Source: Bacillus methanolicus MGA3 | GTDB lineage: Bacteria > Bacillota > Bacilli > Bacillales > Cytobacillaceae | Direction of reading: 5' to 3' | Assembly (NCBI RefSeq): GCF_000724485.1 | Contig: NZ_CP007739.1 | Span: forward strand, 728,843 to 792,842 | Length of the DNA stretch: 64,000 bases | Shown here: one piece after another, positions 26,928 through 33,910 of the stretch | Position numbering within the stretch: the stretch's first letter is position 1 | Layout of the letters: the number at the start of each line of letters is the position of its first letter | Notes under the pieces: model-generated | The model's database searches: none | The model's input: only the letters and a program-made list of their open reading frames with translations | What the model was told of the DNA's origin: nothing | Translations under genes and position numbers: made by a program

Positions 26928-28277
26928 CTATGAAATTACCTCTGATTTCCTTAACGGAATAGACTGAAGCTGTTGTTCTGTATTATAATTTTTTGTTACT
27001 TCAATATATTTGATATGGTGGTCTTCCATTTCTAAAATTTTGAAATCATAAGATTCCAGGCTAATGATGTCGCCTTCTTTTGCTTCATAATTTTCTGTCA
27101 GAATCCAGCCGCCGATTGTATCAACATCTTCATCATCAATTTCAGTGCCTAACAAGTCGTTAACCTCACTGACAAGCACTTTAGAATCAATAATAAAATG
27201 TCCGTCTTTTATTTTTCGCACCATCGGAACTTCATCCATGTCAAATTCATCCTGAATTTCACCAACAATTTCTTCGAGAATGTCCTCAACAGTTACAAGT
27301 CCTGAAGTTCCGCCATATTCATCCATTAAGATTGCCATGTGAATCCGTTCTTTTTGCATCTTAACGAGCAGATCGTGAATTGGAATTGTATCAATCACTC
27401 GAATAATCGGCCGGATATACGATTCAAGCGTTTTCGTTCCGATTCCTTGTTTTGAAATAAAATCAGTCAACAGTTCTTTTATGTTTACTAGCCCGATAAT
27501 ATGGTCTTTATCACCATCTATAATAGGGTATCGGGTGAATTTTTCTTTTTTGACAATCTGCAGAAAAGTTTCAAGGGTGTCATCTTTCGACAAAGACACA
27601 ATCTCTGTCCTTGGGACCATGATTTCTTTTGCAATCCGGTTGTCAAATTCAAAAATTTTGTTTACATACTTAAACTCTGATTGGTTAATTTCGCCACTTT
27701 TATAGCTTTCGGACAAAATAATGCGAAGTTCTTCCTCTGAGTGAGCCAGTTCATGTTCGGAAGCAGGCTTTAATCCGAACAGGTTTGCTACAAGACGTGC
27801 AGAACCGTTTAAAGTCCAAATAAACGGATAAAGCAATTTATAGAACCAGATAAGCGGACGTGCCGCAATTAAACTTACAATTTCCGCCTTTTGAATCGCC
27901 AACGTTTTCGGTGCCAATTCACCAACTACTACGTGCAAAAAGGTAATAAAGGCGAAAGCTATTCCGAATGTCAGTATATGCGACAGGGAACTTGGCAAGT
28001 ATAATTCATGGAACAGCGGGCGCAAAATCCGTTCAATCGTCGGTTCCCCGAGCCATCCTAGTCCTAGTGCAGTAAGAGTGATTCCAAGCTGGCAGGCAGA
28101 TAAATATTCATCAAGGTTTGAAATTATTTGTTTAGCTGCAATTGCGCTTTTGCTGCCTTCTTCAATCAACTGATCGATTCTTGAACTTCGCACTCTTATA
28201 ATGGCAAACTCCGACGCGACAAAAAATGCCGTTAAAGCAATTAAAATGGCTATTAAAACCAAGTTAAATATGTCCAA
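26928..28277 (-). CDS. CNNM/CBS-domain (CorC_HlyC) divalent cation exporter, paralog 1
   Basis: A 449-aa membrane protein: a DUF21/CNNM domain with three to four helices (first about 190 residues), two CBS domains (about 210-330, with VPRTEIV at the start) and a C-terminal CorC_HlyC domain. B. subtilis YhdP (MpfA), of the same family, exports Mg2+. I chose TTG at 28277 because AAGGA is 8 bases upstream and the next residues align with the second paralog's N-terminus; the frame is open to GTG at 28319. The mRNA leader folds over this ribosome binding site (see 28286-28326). The MerR gene lies directly upstream on the same strand, so they may be one transcript. Confidence 0.88.
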   Translation of the reverse strand: MDIFNLVLIAILIALTAFFVASEFAIIRVRSSRIDQLIEEGSKSAIAAKQIISNLDEYLSACQLGITLTALGLGWLGEPTIERILRPLFHELYLPSSLSHILTFGIAFAFITFLHVVVGELAPKTLAIQKAEIVSLIAARPLIWFYKLLYPFIWTLNGSARLVANLFGLKPASEHELAHSEEELRIILSESYKSGEINQSEFKYVNKIFEFDNRIAKEIMVPRTEIVSLSKDDTLETFLQIVKKEKFTRYPIIDGDKDHIIGLVNIKELLTDFISKQGIGTKTLESYIRPIIRVIDTIPIHDLLVKMQKERIHMAILMDEYGGTSGLVTVEDILEEIVGEIQDEFDMDEVPMVRKIKDGHFIIDSKVLVSEVNDLLGTEIDDEDVDTIGGWILTENYEAKEGDIISLESYDFKILEMEDHHIKYIEVTKNYNTEQQLQSIPLRKSEVIS

Positions 28278-28285
28278 ATAAATTT

Positions 28286-28326
28286 CCTTAGCTCGTAACA
28301 ATAACGAGTAAGGAGTCACCTCCTGA
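28286..28326 (-). promoter_or_regulatory. Leader hairpin masking the ribosome binding site of CNNM paralog 1
   Basis: On the reverse strand AGGAGGTGACTCCT is followed by CCTTACTCGT, a seven-base loop, and ACGAGCTAAGG. The CCTTA arm pairs with TAAGG, which is the ribosome binding site for the TTG start. AGGAG can instead pair with CTCCT around a GTGA tetraloop. The second CNNM paralog has an analogous arrangement at 30283-30315. Confidence 0.5.
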
Positions 28327-28338
28327 TTTATTAAAAAA

Positions 28339-28755
28339 TTAACTCGTCAGAATCAAAAGCGACTGCATCAAGGCGGAACCTTCCCTGGAAAGCTTATTGG
28401 CCAAATCTTCTTTTTGCGGTCCGTCAAGGTTTTTAATAAGTGGCAAAATTACTGCTAATTCATTGTGCAGCTGTCTCATTTGATTAGTTACATTACTTAC
28501 ATGCTTTTCAACTTCTGATTCTCGAATTTGCTTCGATTTTTTGATTTCTAGTTTTCTTTTAATCTCTTCAAGGGGAAAGTGCATTGATTTGCATTCTTCA
28601 ATAAATTTAAGATCGATTAAAGCTTCTTCAGAATAGATCCGATAGTTTGATTTAGAGCGGTCAGCTTTAAGCAGTCCCAAGCTTGTATAATAATCAATTG
28701 TTCTTTTTGAAACTCCGGACAAATTGGCTAACTCGCCGATACGATAGACTGCCCC
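28339..28755 (-). CDS. MerR-family regulator, N-terminus apparently frameshifted
   Basis: The in-frame ORF from TTG 28722 gives 127 aa (SGVSKRTIDYYTSLGLL..., winged-helix recognition part, then a coiled helix). The preceding bases encode AVYRIGELANL, which is the missing first helix of the MerR DNA-binding domain. That part has no start codon in frame. An ATGATG at 28759-28754 with AGAGGTGAT just upstream would fit if the CCCC run at 28752-28755 had one more base. Either a real frameshift, a sequencing error in the run, or an unusual start. The effector is unknown; its position between two CNNM genes mirrors the yhdP-yhdQ-yhdT arrangement of B. subtilis, so metal stress is a guess. Confidence 0.75.
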   Translation of the reverse strand, partial: GAVYRIGELANLSGVSKRTIDYYTSLGLLKADRSKSNYRIYSEEALIDLKFIEECKSMHFPLEEIKRKLEIKKSKQIRESEVEKHVSNVTNQMRQLHNELAVILPLIKNLDGPQKEDLANKLSREGSALMQSLLILTS

Positions 28756-28770
28756 ATCATATCACCTCTG

Positions 28771-28971
28771 TTATTTTAAATTATAATAATTATAGAGTTT
28801 TTAAACCGTACAGTCAAACGTTACAGTTTCATTAAAATGTAGTTATACTATTATATGATTAGTGGCCGCAATAAATAAATTAAATGATGAATTTTCTGAT
28901 AATTATGATTGTGTGAAAGGCTGTCTCATAAGGGTCTGACCCTTAGGTTTTTGAGACAGCCTCAATATTTT
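28771..28971. repeat. Intergenic region with inverted repeat containing AAGGGTCTGACCCTT
   Basis: GGCTGTCTCA and TGAGACAGCC (28918-28961) bracket TAAGGGTCTGACCCTTAGG. It is a third form of the GGGTCTGACCC family. It sits just beyond the 3' end of the second CNNM gene and could end its transcript, although the T run is on the other side of the hairpin. The remaining 130 bases should contain the promoter of the MerR gene; none is evident. Confidence 0.6.
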
Positions 28972-30276
28972 TTAAACATTTTCCTGTTTTTTACATACTT
29001 CTATATATAATATGTGATGTCCTTCTATTTCTTTAATTTTGAATATATGATCTTCCTGTTCAAGAAAATCTCCTTCTTGCACATCAAATTTATGTGTCAG
29101 GAACCAGCCGCCAATCGTATCGACTTCCTCTTCTTCCAAAGAAGTTCCAAGGAGATCATTTACCTCCGAAATCAAGAGTTTAGCGTCAAGAATATAGCCA
29201 TTTTCGGTTTTACGAATAAGAGGGACCTCGTCAATGTCAAATTCATCTCTTATCTCTCCTACAATTTCTTCAAGGATGTCTTCAACCGTAACTAATCCTG
29301 CAGTTCCGCCATATTCGTCAAAAAGGATTGCCAAATGTGATCTTTCTCGCTGCATTTTAACGAGTAAATCTTGTATTGGAATCGTTTCAATAACCCGTAT
29401 CACAGGTTTTATATAGGGGCGCAAGGGATATTCGCCTTCACATTTCTTTTGTATACAGTCTGTCAAAATTTCTTTTATGTTAACTATCCCGATAATATTA
29501 TCTTTGTCACCGTCGGTGGTTACCGGATAACGTGTAAATTTTTCCTCTTTTACAACCGTTAATATCTCTTCTAGGGTTGCATACTCCGGAAAGCTGATGA
29601 TTTCCGTCCTTGGCACCATTATTTCTTTTGCAACACGATTGTCAAATTCAAAGATTTTGTTGACATATTTATATTCAGACTGGTTAATTTCACCACTTTT
29701 AAGGCTCTCTGAAAGAATGATGCGAAGTTCTTCTTCGGAAAGCGCGAGTTCATGTTCTGAAGCAGATTTCAGCCCAAACAAACCTGCGACAAATCTTGCT
29801 GAGCTATTTAATGCCCAGATAAACGGATACATCACCTTATAAAACCAAATCAGGGGCAGAGCCAACGAAAGGGTGATGCTCTCTGCTTTGTGGATTGCAA
29901 TTGTTTTTGGTGCTAATTCTCCAATTACAACATGCAGAAAAGTAATGACGGAAAAGGCAATCAAAAAGGAGAGTATTTGGCTAATTGATTCTTGAATGCC
30001 TAGTTTTCCAAATAACGGTCGAAGAATTCCTTCCACAGTCGGTTCTCCAAGCCACCCGAGGCCAAGTGCAGTAATCGTAATCCCTAGCTGGCATGCAGAT
30101 AAATAGCCGTCCAGATTTGAAATGACCTTTTTGGCTGCTTCAGCTTTGTTATTCCCCTCCAGTATCAGCTGGTCGATTCTAGATGTACGGACTTTTACGA
30201 TTGCAAATTCCGATGCAACAAAAAAAGCAGTCAATGCAATCAAGAAAGCAACTAAAAATAAATTTGCTCCTATCAT
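28972..30276 (-). CDS. CNNM/CBS-domain (CorC_HlyC) divalent cation exporter, paralog 2
   Basis: A 434-aa membrane protein with the same architecture as the gene at 26928: CNNM domain, two CBS domains and CorC_HlyC. The two share long identical stretches such as [15 protein letters not shown] and [22 protein letters not shown]. The ATG at 30276 follows TGAGG by 7 bases. A hairpin in the leader pairs that site. The pair plus MerR gene resembles the yhdP/yhdT neighbourhood of B. subtilis. Likely Mg2+ or related metal efflux. Confidence 0.88.
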   Translation of the reverse strand: MIGANLFLVAFLIALTAFFVASEFAIVKVRTSRIDQLILEGNNKAEAAKKVISNLDGYLSACQLGITITALGLGWLGEPTVEGILRPLFGKLGIQESISQILSFLIAFSVITFLHVVIGELAPKTIAIHKAESITLSLALPLIWFYKVMYPFIWALNSSARFVAGLFGLKSASEHELALSEEELRIILSESLKSGEINQSEYKYVNKIFEFDNRVAKEIMVPRTEIISFPEYATLEEILTVVKEEKFTRYPVTTDGDKDNIIGIVNIKEILTDCIQKKCEGEYPLRPYIKPVIRVIETIPIQDLLVKMQRERSHLAILFDEYGGTAGLVTVEDILEEIVGEIRDEFDIDEVPLIRKTENGYILDAKLLISEVNDLLGTSLEEEEVDTIGGWFLTHKFDVQEGDFLEQEDHIFKIKEIEGHHILYIEVCKKQENV

Positions 30277-30282
30277 GTACGA

Positions 30283-30315
30283 GCCTCACATTTTCGTAAG
30301 GCGTTCACCTCCCCC
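30283..30315 (-). promoter_or_regulatory. Leader hairpin masking the ribosome binding site of CNNM paralog 2
   Basis: On the reverse strand GGGGGAGGTGAAC is followed by GCCTTAC, loop GAAAAT, and GTGAGGC (7 bp with one G-U). The 3' arm contains the GAGG used by the ATG at 30276. A short ORF starts at GTG within GGAGGTGA ([10 protein letters not shown] after the start) and its TGA overlaps the gene's ATG (ATGA), so its translation could open the hairpin. Confidence 0.5.
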
Positions 30316-30399
30316 TTTTTTGCATAATTTGATACATGTACTTTTCCCATATTTATCCCGTTCTAGTCGTACATAAGTTTCCTGCCGAAAACGAAACGA

Positions 30400-30428
30400 A
30401 AAAAAGCTGCCTTTTTGGACAGCTTTTC
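30400..30428 (-). terminator. Terminator of the acetyltransferase gene
   Basis: On the reverse strand AAAAGCTGTCC pairs with GGCAGCTTTT and a T run follows. Confidence 0.8.
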
Positions 30429-30429
30429 A

Positions 30430-30972
30430 TCATTTTTTCCATTCTCTAGCTAAAAGGCCGTAGATGATCAGATCATGGTAGTGGTCATTTAGATATTCAC
30501 CGTCACGGATAAGGCCTTCCTGAACAAAGCCAAGCCGTTCAGGGATGGCACGGCTTTTAAAATTTTTTGTGCCGCAGCGGATTTCAATCCGGTTTAGCAA
30601 GAGGTCAAAAAATGCATAGTTAATAAGTGCCTGAACTGCTCTCGTCATAATTCCATGTCCTTCAGCTTCTTTAGCAAGCCAATAGCCGATGCTCGTTTGT
30701 CTGTTGTTCCAATCAATATGGTGGAACCCGATGGATCCTACTAATTTTCCTTTATAGCGGATGCCAGTTTGAAAGCCATTGTTGTCTGCAAATTGTTTCA
30801 GCCAAATCGAAATAATCGTATGGTATTGTGAAGATGAATAGATGCTGTCAACCCATGGAAGCCATTCCCTCAAATGGATGCGATTTGAATCAACAAGATT
30901 GAACAGCTCGTGAGAATGATGGAGCTGAAACAGTTGAAGTTCAATTTCTTCATCTACTTTTAAGGTAAACAT
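30430..30972 (-). CDS. GNAT acetyltransferase, RimJ/RimL type
   Basis: A 180-aa cytosolic acetyl-CoA-dependent N-acyltransferase, similar in length and sequence to B. subtilis YdaF. Recognisable parts are LREWLPWVD near 33-41, the acetyl-CoA-binding segment IGYWLAKEAEGHGIMTRAV near 95-115, and NRIEIRCGTKNFKSRAIPERLGF, the typical RimJ/L motif. Targets could be a ribosomal protein or a small molecule. The ATG at 30972 (MFTLKV) is chosen because AAGGGG lies 8 bases upstream; an upstream ATG at 30999 has no ribosome binding site. Confidence 0.88.
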   Translation of the reverse strand: MFTLKVDEEIELQLFQLHHSHELFNLVDSNRIHLREWLPWVDSIYSSSQYHTIISIWLKQFADNNGFQTGIRYKGKLVGSIGFHHIDWNNRQTSIGYWLAKEAEGHGIMTRAVQALINYAFFDLLLNRIEIRCGTKNFKSRAIPERLGFVQEGLIRDGEYLNDHYHDLIIYGLLAREWKK

Positions 30973-31029
30973 TCCTATTTCCCCTTTTTTAATAAGCATA
31001 TAGAGAAATTGGAAAAATGTACACAGATT

Positions 31030-31133
31030 TTTTGGGAAAAGGAGCGGAACTGCTGCGTCTGCTAGAGCAAAAACCTTGTCTAGGATTGTAAATAGTTAGA
31101 GCTTGGCTTCGCTCACACCGGCCTTATATTATT
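31030..31133 (+). repeat. Dispersed ~110-bp repeat, copy B
   Basis: It starts GGGAAAAGGAGCGGAACTGC and ends GCTTGGCTTCGCTCACACCG, GCCTTATATTATTG. The inner bases GCAAAAACCTTGTCTAG and TTGTAAATAGTTA are shared with copy C on the opposite strand at 56494. It fills the gap between the acetyltransferase and kinase genes. Confidence 0.75.
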
Positions 31134-31145
31134 GTTCGTTCATAA

Positions 31146-31175
31146 GAAAAAGCAGTGTTTAAAACCGCTTTTTCT
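31146..31175 (-). terminator. Terminator of the orphan kinase gene
   Basis: On the reverse strand AAAAAGCGGTTTT pairs with AAACACTGCTTTTT (with mismatches), followed by T-rich sequence, directly after the stop codon. Confidence 0.65.
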
Positions 31176-32317
31176 CATTCTTTCATTGAGGTGTCTGCGG
31201 AAGGCAAAATAATTGTGAATACTGTTTTCTCTTCGTTTGATTTGCAAGATAAGACCCCTTTATGTTTTTCGATGATTTCTTTGCAAACAAATAGTCCAAG
31301 ACCGGTTCCTAGTTTTTTTGTCGTGACAAATGGTTCGAAAATCGTTTGCAACATTTCTTTTGATATCATAGGGCCGTTATTAGCTATTTCAAGCTTGATA
31401 TATTCTTTTTTTTCATTTGTATAATATCCTTTAATTTCTATTAGCGGGTCACTGCGATATTGGCTTAGGACATCGATGGCATTAAAGATAATGTTAATCA
31501 GGACTTGGCGGATTTCATCAGAATACCCATAAAGCTTTATGTCATTAACAATTTCATTAATAATTCTGACTTTGCAATCTAAAATACTCGGATATAAAAA
31601 GGTCAGAACTTCATCAATTAACGATTTTAACGAAAAAATGCTTTTGTCTTTACCAATTAGTTCTTTTTTTGAAAGAAGTAGAAACTGTGAAATTCGAAAA
31701 TTTAATTGTTCTAATTCATTTGAGATAATATCTAAATAGTTCATTGAAGGATAATCTGCTTTTAATAATTGAATGAAACCTTGGATAGATGTTAACGGGT
31801 TGCGGAATTCATGAATAAAGCTTGAAGTCATCTGGCCGAGAAGGGTAAGTCTGTCTTTATGGGTGGAATCGATAAACTTTGACTTCTCTTCGATAATTTT
31901 ATTTTTCGCTTCTGTGTAGTAAGAAACTGTATAGTAAAGGAATTTATCGAAGCAATAGTTAATGTTATCGATTGACTTTTGGAGTTCTGTCCAGTCCATA
32001 TCCATTTTATTCAGATATTTATTAATAATGGATCTGCCAAGATTAATATTATATACAAATTCACCAATATTAATATCTGCTTTAACCCTTTCATCACCGA
32101 CAACATATGCCAGTTTTTTTATATATGTTTCAATTTTTTCTTCAGGTCTTGTTAAGATACTTTTTACAATATCAAAAATTGCTTCCCCATTTTGTTTTAT
32201 GTGGTCCTTAAACGGATCTTTATCAGATTCCATTATCATTTTTTCCCACTCATCTAATATGACCTTTTTTTGGCTTTCCAAAAAGTCGGTTAATCTCCTT
32301 TTTGTAGTGGCTAACAT
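31175..32317 (-). CDS. Soluble orphan sensor histidine kinase
   Basis: A 380-aa protein with no membrane helix or signal peptide. The first 150 residues form an all-helical sensor (LTDFLESQKKVILDEWEKMI onward) like the globin-like N-terminal domains of RsbR-type or sporulation kinases. The dimerisation box SSFIHEFRNPLTSIQGF carries His169, and the ATPase domain has N (NIIFNAIDVLSQ), G1 and G2 (GTGLGLFVCKEII) boxes. This HEFRNPLT form is shared with Bacillus sporulation kinases (KinA-KinE), so phosphorelay input is possible. The ATG at 32317 (MLATTK) follows AGGAGG. No response regulator gene is adjacent. Confidence 0.85.
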   Translation of the reverse strand: MLATTKRRLTDFLESQKKVILDEWEKMIMESDKDPFKDHIKQNGEAIFDIVKSILTRPEEKIETYIKKLAYVVGDERVKADINIGEFVYNINLGRSIINKYLNKMDMDWTELQKSIDNINYCFDKFLYYTVSYYTEAKNKIIEEKSKFIDSTHKDRLTLLGQMTSSFIHEFRNPLTSIQGFIQLLKADYPSMNYLDIISNELEQLNFRISQFLLLSKKELIGKDKSIFSLKSLIDEVLTFLYPSILDCKVRIINEIVNDIKLYGYSDEIRQVLINIIFNAIDVLSQYRSDPLIEIKGYYTNEKKEYIKLEIANNGPMISKEMLQTIFEPFVTTKKLGTGLGLFVCKEIIEKHKGVLSCKSNEEKTVFTIILPSADTSMKE

Positions 32318-32472
32318 GTTTTCCTCCTGTTCCACTTTATTTTGTGTATTAATAGTATTCGATGGGAAATAGCAAATTCCTTTATCGTATTTTACAAAAT
32401 AATGAGGAATAATGGCGAAAAATCGATATTTACGTATATTACTGGCAATTTACCTGTAATTTTTGAACGAAA

Positions 32473-32499
32473 TGAAAAAGAACGGCACTTGCCGTTCTC
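32473..32499 (-). terminator. Terminator of the CDF exporter gene
   Basis: On the reverse strand GAGAACGGC / GCCGTTCTT form a stem with a four-base loop, followed by TTTTTC. It begins at the stop codon. Confidence 0.8.
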
Positions 32500-33374
32500 T
32501 AATCTCCATTCAGAAGCGGTTCTATATGGATGATTGCACTTTCAATCATATGCATATGACGGAGATTCTTCTCAATATTTTCAGTAATGTTATGACTTTC
32601 TACAACATTTAAAGAAGGTTTTACTAAAACCGTTGCTTCTACTAAAACTTGGTTTCCGTTCATCCGTGCTTTCACTTCTTTAATGGACTCTACTCCTGGT
32701 GTTTTACGAATAGTTGTTACAATCTCCGCAAGCATTTCCTCATTAAAGCCATCTGTTAATGAGTGGGAAGCTTCAGAAAAGATCCCCACTGCTGTTTTGC
32801 AAATTAGAACTCCAACGGCAAGTGCCGTTAAAACATCAAGGAGGGCAATGCCAAATTGTGTTCCGGCTATTCCTATAAATGCCCCAATGCTGACTAATGC
32901 ATCTGAACGGTTGTCATAAGCAACAGCTTTGATAGAAGAACTGTTGATTTTTTCTCCAAGTTTTAAGTTGTATCGATAGACGCCATACATGGCCAATGCA
33001 CTTCCCAAGGCAGTCCATGCCGTAAGCCAATTTGGGGTTTCAATATTATCCTTGAAGAAATTTTGAATGCCCCCAATGATCACTTGAATTCCGACAGAGA
33101 TCATAATAAAAGCAGCCACTAAAGATGCGACTGATTCCGCTCGTGAATGTCCGTATAAATGATTATGATCAGCAGGTTTTCTTGAAATTCGTAGTCCAAT
33201 TAAAACCGCTACCGAAGCGATTACATCAGTTAAATTGTTTAAGCCGTCTGCTCCAAGTCCTTCGGAGTGGCCGATTTTGGCAATTAACAATTTGATGGAC
33301 GCCAAAATGATATATGCAATGATGCTTAACCAGGCGCCTTTTTCACCTAATCTTAATTGGTCGTTTCGTTCCAT
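32499..33374 (-). CDS. Cation diffusion facilitator (MneP/YeaB-type)
   Basis: A 291-aa inner-membrane metal/proton antiporter with six helices and a cytosolic C-terminal domain (about 205-291). Metal-site motifs are GLGADGLNNLTDV in helix 2 and AYDNRSDAL in helix 5; HNHLYGHSRAE is the cytoplasmic loop. The DxxxD rather than HxxxD pattern fits Mn2+/Fe2+ rather than Zn2+ transporters. B. subtilis MneP (YeaB) is of similar length and exports Mn2+. I chose the ATG at 33374 (MERNDQ) after GGGGG. No MntR box could be recognised upstream. Confidence 0.88.
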   Translation of the reverse strand: MERNDQLRLGEKGAWLSIIAYIILASIKLLIAKIGHSEGLGADGLNNLTDVIASVAVLIGLRISRKPADHNHLYGHSRAESVASLVAAFIMISVGIQVIIGGIQNFFKDNIETPNWLTAWTALGSALAMYGVYRYNLKLGEKINSSSIKAVAYDNRSDALVSIGAFIGIAGTQFGIALLDVLTALAVGVLICKTAVGIFSEASHSLTDGFNEEMLAEIVTTIRKTPGVESIKEVKARMNGNQVLVEATVLVKPSLNVVESHNITENIEKNLRHMHMIESAIIHIEPLLNGD

Positions 33375-33640
33375 GACAAACCCCCAATGAATCATATGAC
33401 CAACTTAAACCATACCAAAAGAAAGGTATGTGAGTCTATAGAAACAATGTCGGAGAAAGGCAGTTCTATTGAATATATTAAAATAATTTGCTTTAGGCAA
33501 AATAATTGATGGTTATACAGAATCAAAGATTTCCTTGTTTATTTTTGTGAGTTTCCCGCAAAAGCCTCTTATTAAGAGATTAAATTCTAACAAAAAATTG
33601 AAAATGTAAATTTTCACTCTGCATCTGAAGGTAAAATTGA
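33375..33640. other. Divergent intergenic region CDF / feo
   Basis: About 265 bases, AT-rich. It contains the promoter of the CDF gene (not identified) and leads into the feo promoter region listed separately. Confidence 0.35.
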
Positions 33641-33668
33641 TATAATAAAGATAATCATTCTTAATTAG
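33641..33668 (+). promoter_or_regulatory. feo promoter -10 and Fur-like box
   Basis: TATAAT at 33641-33646 is a perfect -10. Just downstream, GATAATCATTCTTAATTA (33650-33667) resembles the Fur 7-1-7 box TGATAATNATTATCA with three mismatches. A repressor bound there would block transcription start. Fur control of feo genes is common knowledge in bacteria; the box here is inference. Confidence 0.5.
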
Positions 33669-33685
33669 AAATTATGGTGATAATA

Positions 33686-33910
33686 ATGCTTAGACTAAGA
33701 GTTGGTGAAAAAGGGACGATCAAGGACATTTCCAAGGCCGATTATTTAGTTCAGCGGAGATTGCTTGATCTTGGAATTACTGAAGGCTCAGAGATTTGTA
33801 TTAAGAGAATTTTGCCGTTTGGAGGACCTGTAATGGTGGAATCTGGTGGACAATGTGTAGGTATCCGTCGAAAAGAAGCAGACAGAATAGAAGTGGAGAG
33901 ATCTAAATGA
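33686..33910 (+). CDS. feoA: Ferrous iron transport protein A FeoA
   Basis: A 74-aa cytosolic SH3-like protein needed for FeoB-dependent Fe2+ uptake. The sequence shows the family pattern: RVGEKGTIKDI at the start, RRLLDLGITEGSEI in the middle and GGQCVGIRRKEADRIEV at the end. The ATG at 33686 follows GGTGAT; an in-frame ATG four codons earlier overlaps that site. The stop overlaps the feoB start (ATGA), so the two are coupled. Confidence 0.92.
   Translation: MLRLRVGEKGTIKDISKADYLVQRRLLDLGITEGSEICIKRILPFGGPVMVESGGQCVGIRRKEADRIEVERSK

Noticed and set aside
30277..30320. Mg2+ M-box riboswitch before a CNNM gene
   Set aside because: The leader is far too short and lacks the M-box conserved segments; only a small hairpin is present.
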